Shown: positions 42,207-51,195 of the stretch, piece after piece | Numbering within the stretch: the stretch's first letter is position 1 | Layout: every line of letters begins with the position of its first letter | From: Jatrophihabitans sp. | GTDB taxonomy: Bacteria; Actinomycetota; Actinomycetes; Mycobacteriales; Jatrophihabitantaceae | Length of the DNA: 64,000 bases | Assembly: GCA_025924515.1 (NCBI GenBank) | Contig: JAICIE010000001.1 | Location: forward strand, 1 to 64,000 | Direction of reading: 5' to 3' | Translations under genes and position numbers: made by a program | Notes under the pieces: model-generated | What the model saw: the letters and a program-made list of their open reading frames with translations, nothing else | Database searches by the model: none | Told to the model about the DNA's origin: nothing

Positions 42207-42888
42207 TTCTCCTCCTGCCCCGCGTGAACGTCGTGGCGCGGGTGTCGCGCCGGTCGGCGTAATGGTCGGCGAACATAAGAGCGAGTGCCGGAATCTGCGT
42301 GGTGAACCGACCGCGGTCGAACGGTTCCTCCGGCGCGTTGGCGAGTTGCTGGCTGACGACGCCGGCAATGACGATGGTCCACTGCTGCTGCACCAGGGTC
42401 AGGTCGGCATCAGGACGGATCAGGCCGCGTTCCTGCAGGGTGCGGAATTGTGCGAACGTATCGTCGTAAAGCCGGACGGCGGGTTGGTACGCCTCGTCCG
42501 ATGGCTGAAATCCCGGCACCGGACGCCAGAACAGCAGCTGGGCGTAGGCCGGGTGCTCGACCGACCAGCGCGCGAAGCGCTGTCCGAACCGAGTGAGCAC
42601 CGCCGCCAAGTCGCCGTCGTCGGGCGGTTGCTCCCGGCCATATCTCCGCATGTCCTCCAGAAGCAACACCCACCCTCGCTGGAACAGCGCGTCATAGAGG
42701 GCGTGCTTCGACGGGAAGTAGACGTAGAGCGACGGCGGACGGATTCCCATCCGCCTGGCGATCTCGCCGAGTGAGAGCCCGGCGACGCCCTCGTCAGCCA
42801 TGATCTCGATCGCGTGATCGAGGACCTCTTGGATCGTCTGCAGCCGACGCCGGTGCCGGCGGTCGAGCGGAACTGCCTCGGACGCCAT
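42190..42888 (-). CDS. TetR-family transcriptional repressor
   Basis: A 232-residue TetR regulator. The N-terminal HTH (about 18-65) reads VLDHAIEIMADEGVAGLSLG then IARRMGIRPPSLYVYFPSKH. The C-terminal ligand domain includes HPAYAQLLFWRPVPGF, typical of TetR_C_33 regulators. First gene of an operon with the MBL and mycothiol-dependent proteins, so it probably represses them. A palindrome lies 16-30 bases upstream of the start. Confidence 0.9.
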   Translation of the reverse strand: MASEAVPLDRRHRRRLQTIQEVLDHAIEIMADEGVAGLSLGEIARRMGIRPPSLYVYFPSKHALYDALFQRGWVLLLEDMRRYGREQPPDDGDLAAVLTRFGQRFARWSVEHPAYAQLLFWRPVPGFQPSDEAYQPAVRLYDDTFAQFRTLQERGLIRPDADLTLVQQQWTIVIAGVVSQQLANAPEEPFDRGRFTTQIPALALMFADHYADRRDTRATTFTRGRRRNASKG

Positions 42889-42903
42889 AGCCCAGAAGTA
42901 TTA

Positions 42904-42918
42904 CCTAATGCCGTTAGG
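42904..42918 (-). promoter_or_regulatory. Candidate TetR operator
   Basis: CCTAA-N5-TTAGG (perfect 5-bp arms), directly before the TetR start at 42888 in an A/T-richer patch. Palindromes of the form TAA-N-TTA are common TetR-family sites, so autoregulation is likely. Confidence 0.55.
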
Positions 42919-42989
42919 ACGTCAAGAGCTCGGTCGGCGGTCCACCGGCGGTCAGTCGGCGCCTGGGCCGAGCCGTCCGAAGGTCGTGG

Positions 42990-44039
42990 TCAGTGCGAAC
43001 GGCTCGGTTCGGCGATCAGAGTCCCGGTTGGTGGGGAGTCGCCCATCCTCGCCAACGCGCCGTCGCGTCCGACCAGCGCGTCCAGGCCGACCCGGTCACT
43101 GACCAGCCGGTCCGGCCGCAGCCGGCCAGCTGCGATCTCGGCCAGCATTGCCGGGTAGTCGCCGGCGGCCATGCCGTGGCTGCCGTAAATCTCGAGTTCT
43201 TTGGCGATCACCATCCCCATCGGTACCGGAGGGGTTGCGGCTGCCCCCACCAGCAGCCCGATCTGCACATGCCGGCCGCGGGGTCGCAGGGACTCGATCG
43301 CGGCGCGGCAGGTCTGGACCGAGCCGAACGCGTCGATCGACACCTGCGGTCCCCCATCGGTCAGGTCGCGGACGGCCGGTGCGGGGTCGGCCGAGCAGAC
43401 CGTGGCAGCAGCCCCGAGGGCCTGCGCGATCGCGAGGGCGCGCTCGGACAGGTCCACGCCGACGACCCGGGCACCTCGTGCCGCTGCGATCATGACGGCG
43501 GCCAGTCCGACACCGCCGCAGCCGAAGACGGCCACCGTGTCGCCGGCGCCCACCCGTCCGTGCGCGGTGATCGCCCGGTATGCGGTGGCGAAGCGGCAAC
43601 CCAGACCAGCCGCGGTGCTGAACTGCAGATCTTCCGGCAGCCGGACCGCGTTCAGGTCGGCGCGAGGTATCGCGACACGCTCAGCGAACGACCCCCAGCC
43701 GGTGAAACCCGGCTGGTACTGGTCCTCGCACACCTGCCCGGCGCCGGCCCGGCAGGTGGGGCATCGCCCGCACGCGCAGACGAACGGCACCGTGACCCAA
43801 TCGCCCACTCGCACGCGCTTGACGTCAGCGCCTACCTCGCTCACCACGCCGGCGAACTCGTGCCCGGGCACGTGCGGCAGCGCGATGCCGGGGTCGTGAC
43901 CCACCCATCCGTGCCAGTCGCTACGACAGAGCCCGGTCGCCCGGACGTCGATCACCGCGCCGTCTCGCGGACACGGTGGCTCGCGGACCTCCCGCAGGTG
44001 CGGCGCCTTCCCGAAAGCCTCGACGATTACCGCTCTCAT
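42990..44039 (-). CDS. Zinc-dependent alcohol dehydrogenase (MDR superfamily)
   Basis: A 349-residue dehydrogenase. Catalytic zinc ligands Cys38 (GLCRSDWHG) and His60/Glu61 (GHEFAG) and structural Cys90, Cys93, Cys96 and Cys104 are present. The Rossmann motif GCGGVGLAAVM begins near residue 171. The pattern FTGWGSFAERVAIPRADLNAVRLP resembles bacterial zinc alcohol dehydrogenases near the TetR/MBL group. ATG at 44039 is chosen over 44051. It is a separate transcription unit on the same strand as the TetR operon, ending 102 bases before the TetR start. Confidence 0.88.
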   Translation of the reverse strand: MRAVIVEAFGKAPHLREVREPPCPRDGAVIDVRATGLCRSDWHGWVGHDPGIALPHVPGHEFAGVVSEVGADVKRVRVGDWVTVPFVCACGRCPTCRAGAGQVCEDQYQPGFTGWGSFAERVAIPRADLNAVRLPEDLQFSTAAGLGCRFATAYRAITAHGRVGAGDTVAVFGCGGVGLAAVMIAAARGARVVGVDLSERALAIAQALGAAATVCSADPAPAVRDLTDGGPQVSIDAFGSVQTCRAAIESLRPRGRHVQIGLLVGAAATPPVPMGMVIAKELEIYGSHGMAAGDYPAMLAEIAAGRLRPDRLVSDRVGLDALVGRDGALARMGDSPPTGTLIAEPSRSH

Positions 44040-44241
44040 CGCAGCTCGCATCTCCCGTTCCTCGCCGCACGTGCGGCTGCTTCACGCGGCGAGCGACGAA
44101 CAGCAGCGCGGCCGCCGACGCGTCCTGCAGTCATTGCACACCGTGGGGTGGGTGAAGTACCCGCAGGCGTCCGCAGGAATCTTCTCCCGCCGGTCCGGTA
44201 TGAAGGCGTAATCACTGTCCGGACTTCAGAAAGGCACTGCC

Positions 44242-44802
44242 GTGGTTCAGGTCGGCGATAGTTTCGAGAACCCGATCACCCGCGAGCGATTCCTATTCCG
44301 GGCCACGGCCGCGACTACCGGCGGCGAGTTCTGCGAGTTCGATCTGCATCTGGGTTCCCAGGCCAAGCTTGCCGCCGCGCACCGCCATCCCGGCCAGGTA
44401 GAGACCTTCGCGCTCATCAGCGGTTCACTGACGGTCAAGATCGGACGCCAGAAGCGCAGCGTGGCGGCAGGGGAAGACGTCGCGGTTCCGGTGGGCACCG
44501 CCCACGCGTGGGCGAACACCGGCGACCAGCCGGCACACGTTATCGTCCGGCTCACGCCGTCCTACTTGATCGAGGACTTCTTCGACGCGTTCTGCCGCAT
44601 CGCCAGCACCGGGCACGCGAACAAGCTCGGACTGCCGAAGAATCCGCTGCAATTCGCCGTGCTGATCGACCGGCACCGCGACGAGTTCGCGCTGCCGTCT
44701 CCGCTGGCCCAGGCGGTGGCCGGACCAGCCGTTCGGGCGCTTGCGGTAGTCGGCCGTGCGGCCGGTTTCCGACCCGACGGCACGCGAACGCGGCGCAGCT
44801 GA
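44242..44802 (+). CDS. Cupin-domain protein
   Basis: A 186-residue protein with one cupin barrel (about 25-110). Motif 1 is HRHPGQVETFALISGSLTV and motif 2 is PVGTAHAWANTGDQPAHVIV, giving the His-His-Glu-His metal site. A helical tail follows (about 115-186, EDFFDAFCRIASTGHANKLG). GTG at 44242 has AGAAAGG upstream. Cupins of this type are found as sugar/lignan-degradation or quercetinase-like proteins; the function here is unknown. Confidence 0.83.
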   Translation: MVQVGDSFENPITRERFLFRATAATTGGEFCEFDLHLGSQAKLAAAHRHPGQVETFALISGSLTVKIGRQKRSVAAGEDVAVPVGTAHAWANTGDQPAHVIVRLTPSYLIEDFFDAFCRIASTGHANKLGLPKNPLQFAVLIDRHRDEFALPSPLAQAVAGPAVRALAVVGRAAGFRPDGTRTRRS

Positions 44803-44811
44803 GTACACCGT

Positions 44812-45130
44812 TCCAGCGCCCGGGACGAACCCGGGAACCCACACGTCAGAAGGACAAGTGCCGGCCGCGGTGAAGGAGCCGCCGATGTAGAGCCCGCTGC
44901 CTGCCACCGCGATCCGAGCCGACCGGCGTGTCGCCCGCTCGATCGAAGCAGCCACCGACGAAGAGTTCGTCGCCGCGTAGCGCCAGGGCGCGGACGCTGG
45001 CGGGCTCGGGACTGTAGCTGGCCGACACGCTCGGCGGCGACCGCCGTGCGGCAGCCGGATGGCAGCGTCGGGGAACCGAACACCGTCGACCATGCCGCGT
45101 CGGACGGCTGCCGTCCGGTGCCGGCACCGG
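44812..45130 (-). pseudogene. Frameshifted remnant of a secreted beta-propeller gene
   Basis: Two propeller repeats remain on the minus strand in different frames: VRALALRGDELFVGGCFDRA (about 44935-45010) and ARIAVAGSGLYIGGSFTAAG (about 44860-44925), joined by a frameshift near 44930. The sequence continues as CPSDVWVPGFVPGAGTVYSA. No start, signal peptide or full repeat set exists, so this is a decayed relative of the protein at 39195-40514. Between 45131 and 45456 I see no gene. Confidence 0.65.
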
Positions 45131-45456
45131 TCCGCGGACGGCGCCTGAGCGGCCGGCGCAGCGTGAGCTGCCGAGGTCGGCGCGGTCGCGGGCCCGTTCG
45201 TCCTGCCCCCGGCTGGTGTGCGACCCGCCAGCGGCGGCCGACCCCGCTCGATCGGCGAGGTCGTCGTATCCGGCTGCATGCGGACCCCCTACAGGGTCTT
45301 CGCCGAAGGCCGCATTCTGTCGTGGCCGAGGGAAGCTGGCAAAGAGCCAAGAGCGAACCGCTCGGCGGGCGCCGGACGCGGCGCGGATCCGTGCCAGCCG
45401 GTAGGGCGGCGCGGTCTCCGTGATCAGCGGGAGGGCCGCCCCCTAGATTGGTCGCC

Positions 45457-46809
45457 GTGACTGTCGTCGGTGCCCCCGCGCATCAGCGCGCGGTCCGCGA
45501 CCTGCAGGCGAGGTTCACCGAGCTACCGGACGGCCGGATGCGTCTGGCCAAGCCGACCTCGAATCTGTTCCGAACGCGCACCCGGGCGGGGTCCGGGCTC
45601 GACGTCGGCGGATTGGCCCAGGTCATCAGTGTGGATCCGGAGTCGAGGACGGCAGACGTCCAGGGGATGTGCACCTACGAGACCCTGGTGGCGGAGACCC
45701 TCGGCCACGGCTTGATGCCGTTGGTCGTGCCGCAACTGAGAACGATCACGGTCGGCGGCGCGGTGACGGGTCTCGGGATCGAATCGACGTCGTTGCGACA
45801 CGGCCTACCGCACGAGTCGGTGTTGGAGATGGACGTGCTGGTCGGCACGGGGGAAGTGGTCACCGCGAGCCCGACCGAACACCCCGAGTTGTTCGAGGCT
45901 TTCCCGAATTCGTACGGCAGCCTGGGTTATGCGGTGCGGCTGCGCATCGCGCTGCAGCCGGTGGCGCCGTTCGTCGCACTGCGGCACGTGCGTTTCACCG
46001 ACCTGGACGAACTGACCGCCGCCGTGGATGTGATCGCGAAGCAGGGGATGTGGGAGGACGAGCCCGTTGATTTCCTCGACGGGGTCATGTTCGCGCCGAC
46101 CGAGTCGTATCTGACCCTCGGAGCGTGGGCCGATGCTGGTCGGCCGAGCGACTACACAGGTCAACACATCTATTACCGCTCCATCCGCGAACGCGAACGG
46201 GATTGCCTCACCGTGGCCGACTACCTGTGGCGGTGGGACACCGACTGGTTCTGGTGTTCCGCGGCGTTCGGGCTCGGGCGACCGTTGGTGCGACGAGTGT
46301 GGCCGCGACGGCTGCGCCGCAGCGACGTGTACCACCGGTTGGTGGCGCTGGAGGGCCGGTTCCAGGTGGCAGCGAGACTCGATCGCTTGCGCCACCAACC
46401 GTTGCGTGAGCGGGTCGTCCAGGACGTCGAGATACCGCTGAGCCGAACGGCAGAATTCCTGCGCTGGTTCGATGACCAGGTCGGCATGAGCCCCGTCTGG
46501 CTGTGCCCGCTGCGCGCCCGGAGATCGTGGCCGCTGTACCCGCTCGACCCTGGAACCACGTACGTCAATGTCGGGTTCTGGGGGACCGTGGCGATCGCTC
46601 AAGGTCGCCGTGACGGTGACGTCAACCGCGCGATCGAACTGAAGCTCGGCGAGCTGCACGGCCACAAGTCGTTGTACTCGGACGTCTTCTACGACCGGGA
46701 GACCTTCGACACCCTGTATGGCGGAGCAACGTACGAGTCGGCGAAGCGGTCATATGATCCGGGAAACCGGCTGACCGGGATGTACGAGAAGGTGGTCGGA
46801 CGGCGATGA
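45457..46809 (+). CDS. tmsA: FAD-binding oxidoreductase, 10-methyl fatty acid synthesis (TmsA/BfaA type)
   Basis: A 450-residue flavoprotein of the DHCR24/VAO class. The FAD_binding_4 domain (about 35-170) includes VDPESRTADVQGMCTYETLV and VPQLRTITVGGAVTGLGIES. The C-terminal part (about 270-450) ends ETFDTLYGGATYESAKRSYD, as in delta-24-sterol-reductase-like proteins. It overlaps the methyltransferase by ATGA. In mycobacteria and other actinomycetes this pair makes 10-methylstearic (tuberculostearic) acid: the methyltransferase adds a methylene to oleoyl phospholipid and this enzyme reduces it. GTG at 45457 is chosen; TTG at 45448 is possible. Confidence 0.85.
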   Translation: MTVVGAPAHQRAVRDLQARFTELPDGRMRLAKPTSNLFRTRTRAGSGLDVGGLAQVISVDPESRTADVQGMCTYETLVAETLGHGLMPLVVPQLRTITVGGAVTGLGIESTSLRHGLPHESVLEMDVLVGTGEVVTASPTEHPELFEAFPNSYGSLGYAVRLRIALQPVAPFVALRHVRFTDLDELTAAVDVIAKQGMWEDEPVDFLDGVMFAPTESYLTLGAWADAGRPSDYTGQHIYYRSIRERERDCLTVADYLWRWDTDWFWCSAAFGLGRPLVRRVWPRRLRRSDVYHRLVALEGRFQVAARLDRLRHQPLRERVVQDVEIPLSRTAEFLRWFDDQVGMSPVWLCPLRARRSWPLYPLDPGTTYVNVGFWGTVAIAQGRRDGDVNRAIELKLGELHGHKSLYSDVFYDRETFDTLYGGATYESAKRSYDPGNRLTGMYEKVVGRR

Positions 46810-48065
46810 CGATGGCGGACCTGATCAGCACAGTAACCGCGGGCAGCGTGCCGATGCGGGTCGAGGCGCCGGACGGCTCGGTCGTCGGTGCCTCCGACGA
46901 CGGTCTGACTCTGCGCCTCTGCTCGGACCGTGCACTGCGGTACCTGATCACGGCGCCGGGAGATCTGGGGCTCGCGCGCGCCTACGTCTCCGGCGAGCTC
47001 GAACTGATCGGCGCCCATCCGGGCGACCCGTACGTGGCGTTGCGCGCCCTCGCCGACTGGAAGTTCCGCCGACCGGCCGTTTCCGAACTACCGGCACTGA
47101 CCCAGCAGTTGGGTGTGCGCCAACTCCTGCCGCCCAAACCGCCACCGCAGGAGGCGCCGGCACGCATTCGTCGCACGCTGAACGGGTTGCGGCATTCCCG
47201 CCGTCGCGATCGCGAATCGATCGGCCAGCACTACGACGTGTCGAACCGGTTCTACGAATACGTCCTCGGCCGCACCATGGCGTACACCTGCGCGGTGTTC
47301 CCCACTGCGGATACCTCGCTCGACGATGCTCAGACCGAGAAATTCGACCTCGTGGCGCGGAAGCTGGCGCTCAAGCCCGGAATGCGGCTGCTGGACGTCG
47401 GCTGCGGTTGGGGTGGCATGGCCCGTCATGCCGCGGCGAACTACGGCGTCGAGGTCGTTGCGATCACTCTGTCGGCACAACAGGCGTCCTGGGCCGAAGC
47501 GGAGATCGAACGGGCCGGGTTGTCCCGCCTCGTCACGATCCTGCACGGCGATTACCGCGACGCGCCGGGAACAGGCTACGACGCGGTCAGCTCGATCGGA
47601 TTGCTGGAGCACGTCGGCGTGGCCAACTACCCGGGCTATTTCCGGCTCATCAAGAGCAAGCTGCGTCCGGGCGGACGTCTTCTGAATCATTGCATCACCC
47701 GGCCCGACAACCGGACCAGCCCCATGCCCGGTGCGTTCATCGATCGATACGTCTTTCCCGACGGCGAACTCACCGGCGTAGGGCGCATCATCGCCACGGC
47801 GCAAGACTGCGGGCTGGAAGTGCGTCATGAGGAGAACCTGCGCGAACACTATGCGCTCACCCTCCGGCACTGGACCGCCAACCTCGTCGAGAACTGGGAC
47901 GCCTGCGTCGAGGAAGTCGGCTTACCGACTGCGCGGGTGTGGGGGCTGTACATGGCGGGGTCCCGCCTCGGCTTCGAGGGAAACGTCGTCCAGTTGCATC
48001 AGGTGCTGGCCGTGAACGTGGGCGCTGACGGCTCGGCGTCCTTCGGGCTCAGACCCGACTGGTAG
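46806..48065 (+). CDS. tmsB: SAM-dependent fatty-acyl methyltransferase (TmsB/BfaB type)
   Basis: A 419-residue enzyme of the cyclopropane-fatty-acid-synthase superfamily. The N-terminal accessory region (about 1-115) precedes ESIGQHYDVSNRFYEYVLG; the SAM motif LLDVGCGWGGMARHAA starts near residue 195. GLLEHVGVANYPGYF and LHHWTANL-like endings (LTLRHWTANLVENWDACVEE) complete the family pattern. It acts on membrane phospholipid acyl chains. The ATGA overlap with tmsA and a strong terminator after the stop make a two-gene operon. Confidence 0.88.
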   Translation: MTMADLISTVTAGSVPMRVEAPDGSVVGASDDGLTLRLCSDRALRYLITAPGDLGLARAYVSGELELIGAHPGDPYVALRALADWKFRRPAVSELPALTQQLGVRQLLPPKPPPQEAPARIRRTLNGLRHSRRRDRESIGQHYDVSNRFYEYVLGRTMAYTCAVFPTADTSLDDAQTEKFDLVARKLALKPGMRLLDVGCGWGGMARHAAANYGVEVVAITLSAQQASWAEAEIERAGLSRLVTILHGDYRDAPGTGYDAVSSIGLLEHVGVANYPGYFRLIKSKLRPGGRLLNHCITRPDNRTSPMPGAFIDRYVFPDGELTGVGRIIATAQDCGLEVRHEENLREHYALTLRHWTANLVENWDACVEEVGLPTARVWGLYMAGSRLGFEGNVVQLHQVLAVNVGADGSASFGLRPDW

Positions 48066-48082
48066 CCCGACGGCTGCGGGCC

Positions 48083-48117
48083 GACGGGTTCGACCGCTAC
48101 CAGCGGTCGAACCCGTC
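48083..48117. terminator. Bidirectional terminator after tmsB
   Basis: A perfect 16-bp stem (GACGGGTTCGACCGCT at 48083-48098 with its complement at 48102-48117) and a 3-base loop, between tmsB and the convergent binding-protein gene. Confidence 0.85.
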
Positions 48118-48132
48118 ACCCGTGGGATCGGT

Positions 48133-49218
48133 TCAGCCTGCGGACGTGGCGGGAGCGGTTGTCACCTTGAAGCCCTCGAGCTTGTTCGCCTTCTGGGCGT
48201 AGCTGTTCGTGAAGGTGTTGGCCAGGGTCACCTTGGCGACGTCGACGCCGAGCACCTTCTCCATCGCGTACACGGTCTTCGGGCCGCCCGCAGGCATGAT
48301 CCCGTCAGGGAGGAACTGGCCCTTGTCGGTGGTCAGGCCGGCGACATACTGCGCCTTCGTGATCGTGCTGTTCGACACGAACTGCGACGGCATGTGGCTG
48401 GCGATGTCAGCCGCCGAGTGGGTGTGGATCCAATGCATCGTCGCGACCAGCGCATCGACGACCTTCTGGACCGCCGACTGATGCGAGTTCACCCAGTCTG
48501 CGCGAGCCAGCACGCCGGCGGCCGGCCAGGCGCCGCCGAGAGCGGCCTTGGCGCCCTTCGTGGTGGCAAGGTCGATAGCCGGGTAGGCCAGATGCTTCGC
48601 CTCCAGCGAGCCGACCGTGGGCTGGGTCGTCATGACACACTGCGCCGACTTGCGTTGGATCGCGGCGATAGCCGTGGCTCCTGCGCCGACGGCGAGAGTG
48701 TGGTACTGGCTGTGCGAGATGCCATGCTGAGCGGCCAGGAACTGGGTGAGCTCGTCGGTACCTGACCCAAGGTCCGTCACGCCGAGGCTCTTGCCTCGGA
48801 AGTCCGCAGCGGTATGCACCCCACTGCCGGTGCCGCACATCTCGCGCTCACCTGGCGCGCCGGAAAGCTGAACCACGTCGATGACGTCCTTGCCCTTGGC
48901 CTGGAAGTCGATGGTGTGGATGTACCAGGCTCCGGCCATGTCCACCTGTCCCGAGGCCATGGCGTCCTCGGCTCCGACGCCGCCCTGTGATTCGGTGGAC
49001 AGTTGGACGTTGACGCCGTACTTCTTGTAGAAGCCGAGGTCCTGCGCCAGCTGGTACGGCAGGTAGATCTGCTTGTCGATGCCGCCGACCATCACCTTGA
49101 CGGTCGGGTCGGTGCCCGAACCGCCGCCGGCCGACTTGCCCGAGCTGCCGCTGGAGCAGGCCGCCACGCCCAGCGACAGGGCTCCGACAGCCGCCAGACA
49201 GAGTGCGCGTTTGATCAT
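48133..49218 (-). CDS. ABC importer substrate-binding lipoprotein (nitrate/sulfonate/taurine, SsuA/NMT1-like)
   Basis: A 361-residue lipoprotein. The signal peptide ends in lipobox VAAC (about residue 18-21) followed by a Ser/Gly linker. The mature protein is NMT1/SsuA-like: YLPYQLAQDLGFYKKYGVNV, GGVGAEDAMASGQVDMAGAW and FRGKSLGVTDLGSGTDELT. ATG at 49218 follows AAGGAAA. Last gene of the ABC operon, divergent from a two-component system. The ligand may be an organosulfonate, pyrimidine precursor or carboxylate; not decidable here. Confidence 0.87.
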   Translation of the reverse strand: MIKRALCLAAVGALSLGVAACSSGSSGKSAGGGSGTDPTVKVMVGGIDKQIYLPYQLAQDLGFYKKYGVNVQLSTESQGGVGAEDAMASGQVDMAGAWYIHTIDFQAKGKDVIDVVQLSGAPGEREMCGTGSGVHTAADFRGKSLGVTDLGSGTDELTQFLAAQHGISHSQYHTLAVGAGATAIAAIQRKSAQCVMTTQPTVGSLEAKHLAYPAIDLATTKGAKAALGGAWPAAGVLARADWVNSHQSAVQKVVDALVATMHWIHTHSAADIASHMPSQFVSNSTITKAQYVAGLTTDKGQFLPDGIMPAGGPKTVYAMEKVLGVDVAKVTLANTFTNSYAQKANKLEGFKVTTAPATSAG

Positions 49219-49271
49219 GCGAGTTTCCTTTCGGTACGGGTGAGTGGGGAAATAGGAGTCGGCTGTCGTGC

Positions 49272-50159
49272 TCAGATGCTCGCCGCCTCGGCCCGGCTCG
49301 GCGGACGCCAGGCAAGGACGCGCCGCTCCAGAAGCGTGATCAGGTACTCCGCGACCAGGGTGACCACCGACGTGATCGTCATGCAGGCGAAGACCGTGTT
49401 CATGTCGAACTGACCCTGCGCCTGGCTGATCAGCAGCCCGATCCCGTGCTGGGCGCCGAGCACCTCGGCCACCAGCGCGCCGATGATCGCGAAACCGAAT
49501 GCGGTGTGCAGGCTGGCGATGATCCAGGTGAGTGCAGACGGGATGGTGACATGGCGCGCGACCTGCAGCGGTGAGGCACCGAGAACCTTCACGTTGGCCA
49601 CGAGGTTGGGGTCGACCTCGCGAACACCCTGGAAGGCGTTGAAGAAGACGATGAAAAAGACGAGGACGGCGGCCAGCAGAACCTTCGGAAAGGTGCCGAG
49701 GCCGAATGCGACGATGAATATGGCGCCCAAGATGATGCGCGGTATCGAGTTGAGGATCTTGATGTAGGGGCCGATCACATCGGCGAGGAACCGGTTCTGA
49801 CCCAGTAACAAGCCCAGGAGGATTCCGGCCGCGGTACCGAGGAGGAAACCGTAAAGCGCCTCCTTGATTGTGACCCAGAGGTTGAGCCAGATCGAGCCGA
49901 ACGCCGTACCGTGCTGGAACAGGTGCACCAGGCTGTGCCAGACCCCGGACGGCTGGCCGAAGAAGAACTTGTCGACGATCCCGGTGGCAGTGAACAACTG
50001 CCATCCTCCGATGACGACGACCGGAACAAGCACGCGAGCCAGCCACACGAGTCGGACCCGCCGTCGCCGAGCTCGTCGAGCCGCGACCTGGAAGCCGTCC
50101 CTCGTCTCGTCGGCTGCGACGGGCGTCGCCGACGAGGTAAATGTCGTCGTCGTCGTCAT
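49272..50159 (-). CDS. ABC importer permease (SsuC/TauC type)
   Basis: A 295-residue inner-membrane permease with about six helices. The binding-protein-dependent transport loop is GVREVDPNLVANVKVLGASP followed by LQVARHVTIPSAL. ATG at 50159 overlaps the ATPase stop by four bases (50156-50159). The first 45 residues are cytoplasmic and Arg-rich. Confidence 0.9.
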   Translation of the reverse strand: MTTTTTFTSSATPVAADETRDGFQVAARRARRRRVRLVWLARVLVPVVVIGGWQLFTATGIVDKFFFGQPSGVWHSLVHLFQHGTAFGSIWLNLWVTIKEALYGFLLGTAAGILLGLLLGQNRFLADVIGPYIKILNSIPRIILGAIFIVAFGLGTFPKVLLAAVLVFFIVFFNAFQGVREVDPNLVANVKVLGASPLQVARHVTIPSALTWIIASLHTAFGFAIIGALVAEVLGAQHGIGLLISQAQGQFDMNTVFACMTITSVVTLVAEYLITLLERRVLAWRPPSRAEAASI

Positions 50160-51019
50160 GCCGCACCGGCCGTCTGCGCGTACGCGCGCTCGACTTCTTC
50201 TCTGAGCGACGCCCAAATCTGGCCCTGCAGCTCGAGGAACCGTGGCTCGTGCCGAATCTCCTGCACCTCACCCCGCGGACGTGGCAGGTCGATGTCGAAG
50301 CTCTGCTTGATCGACCCCGGGCTGGTTGTCATGATCAGGACCCGGTCGGCCAGCGCGACCGCCTCGTCGAGGTCATGTGTGATGAACAGAACCGATGGGC
50401 GCAGCTGCTCCCAAAGCCCTAGCAGCTCGGTTTGCATGATGGCCTTGGTCTGCACGTCGAGCGCACCGAAAGGCTCGTCCATCAGCAGAATTTGAGGTTC
50501 GTTGATGAGCGCTGCCGCCATCGCGACCCTTTTGCGCATCCCACCGGAGAGCTGATGAGGGTACCTGTCCTCGAATCCCGCGAGGCCGACGCGGCGCAGC
50601 CAGTTCCGGGCCAATTCGACGGCGTCCTTTCTCGCCATCCCGTGCAGGGTCGGACCGACCATGACGTTGGCGAGCACGGTCTTCCACGGGAACAGCGCGT
50701 CGGCCTGGAACATGAAGCCGACGCCACGGGTGACGCCGTTCACCTCTCGGCCGCCGACCCGTACCGAGCCAGCGCTCGGCCGCTCCAGGCCTGACACCTG
50801 GCCGAGTGTGGTGGACTTGCCGCACCCCGTCGGCCCCACGATCGCGCAGAACTGTCCGGGCTCCACGGTGAAGGTCACGTCGCTGACGGCTGTGAACGGG
50901 ACCCCTTTGCGGGTCACGAACCGCTTGGTGAGGCCGGTGATCTCGATTTGCGCGGCGCCGGCGGACGCGGCGCCCGGGTCGCCCACCGCCCGGACACGTT
51001 GGTCTGCTCGCTGCACCAT
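50156..51019 (-). CDS. ABC importer ATPase (SsuB/TauB type)
   Basis: A 287-residue nucleotide-binding subunit. Walker A GPTGCGKST, Q-loop MFQADALFPW, signature LSGGMRKRVAMA (the SsuB/NrtC-like variant of LSGGQ), Walker B ILLMDEPFGALD and the H-loop THDLDEAV are all present. ATG at 51019 follows GAGGACGAGA. First gene of the operon. The 176 bases to the divergent kinase start contain CCGCG-N5-CGCGG at 51112-51126 and GCC-N5-GGC nearby, possible regulator sites. Confidence 0.92.
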   Translation of the reverse strand: MVQRADQRVRAVGDPGAASAGAAQIEITGLTKRFVTRKGVPFTAVSDVTFTVEPGQFCAIVGPTGCGKSTTLGQVSGLERPSAGSVRVGGREVNGVTRGVGFMFQADALFPWKTVLANVMVGPTLHGMARKDAVELARNWLRRVGLAGFEDRYPHQLSGGMRKRVAMAAALINEPQILLMDEPFGALDVQTKAIMQTELLGLWEQLRPSVLFITHDLDEAVALADRVLIMTTSPGSIKQSFDIDLPRPRGEVQEIRHEPRFLELQGQIWASLREEVERAYAQTAGAA

Positions 51020-51195
51020 CTCGTCCTCTCCGTCGACCGTTCGTGTTGTGGGTGCTGACCGTAAGGACGAGACGCCCGTCACGTCGCCGTTTTGGCGGAA
51101 TCCCGTCTTCCCCGCGTTGATCGCGGTTCTGCTCGTTTTGCGCCGGCGCGGTGCGGTTGTTCCGTCGCCGCAGGTGCCGTCACAATGGGCGCACC

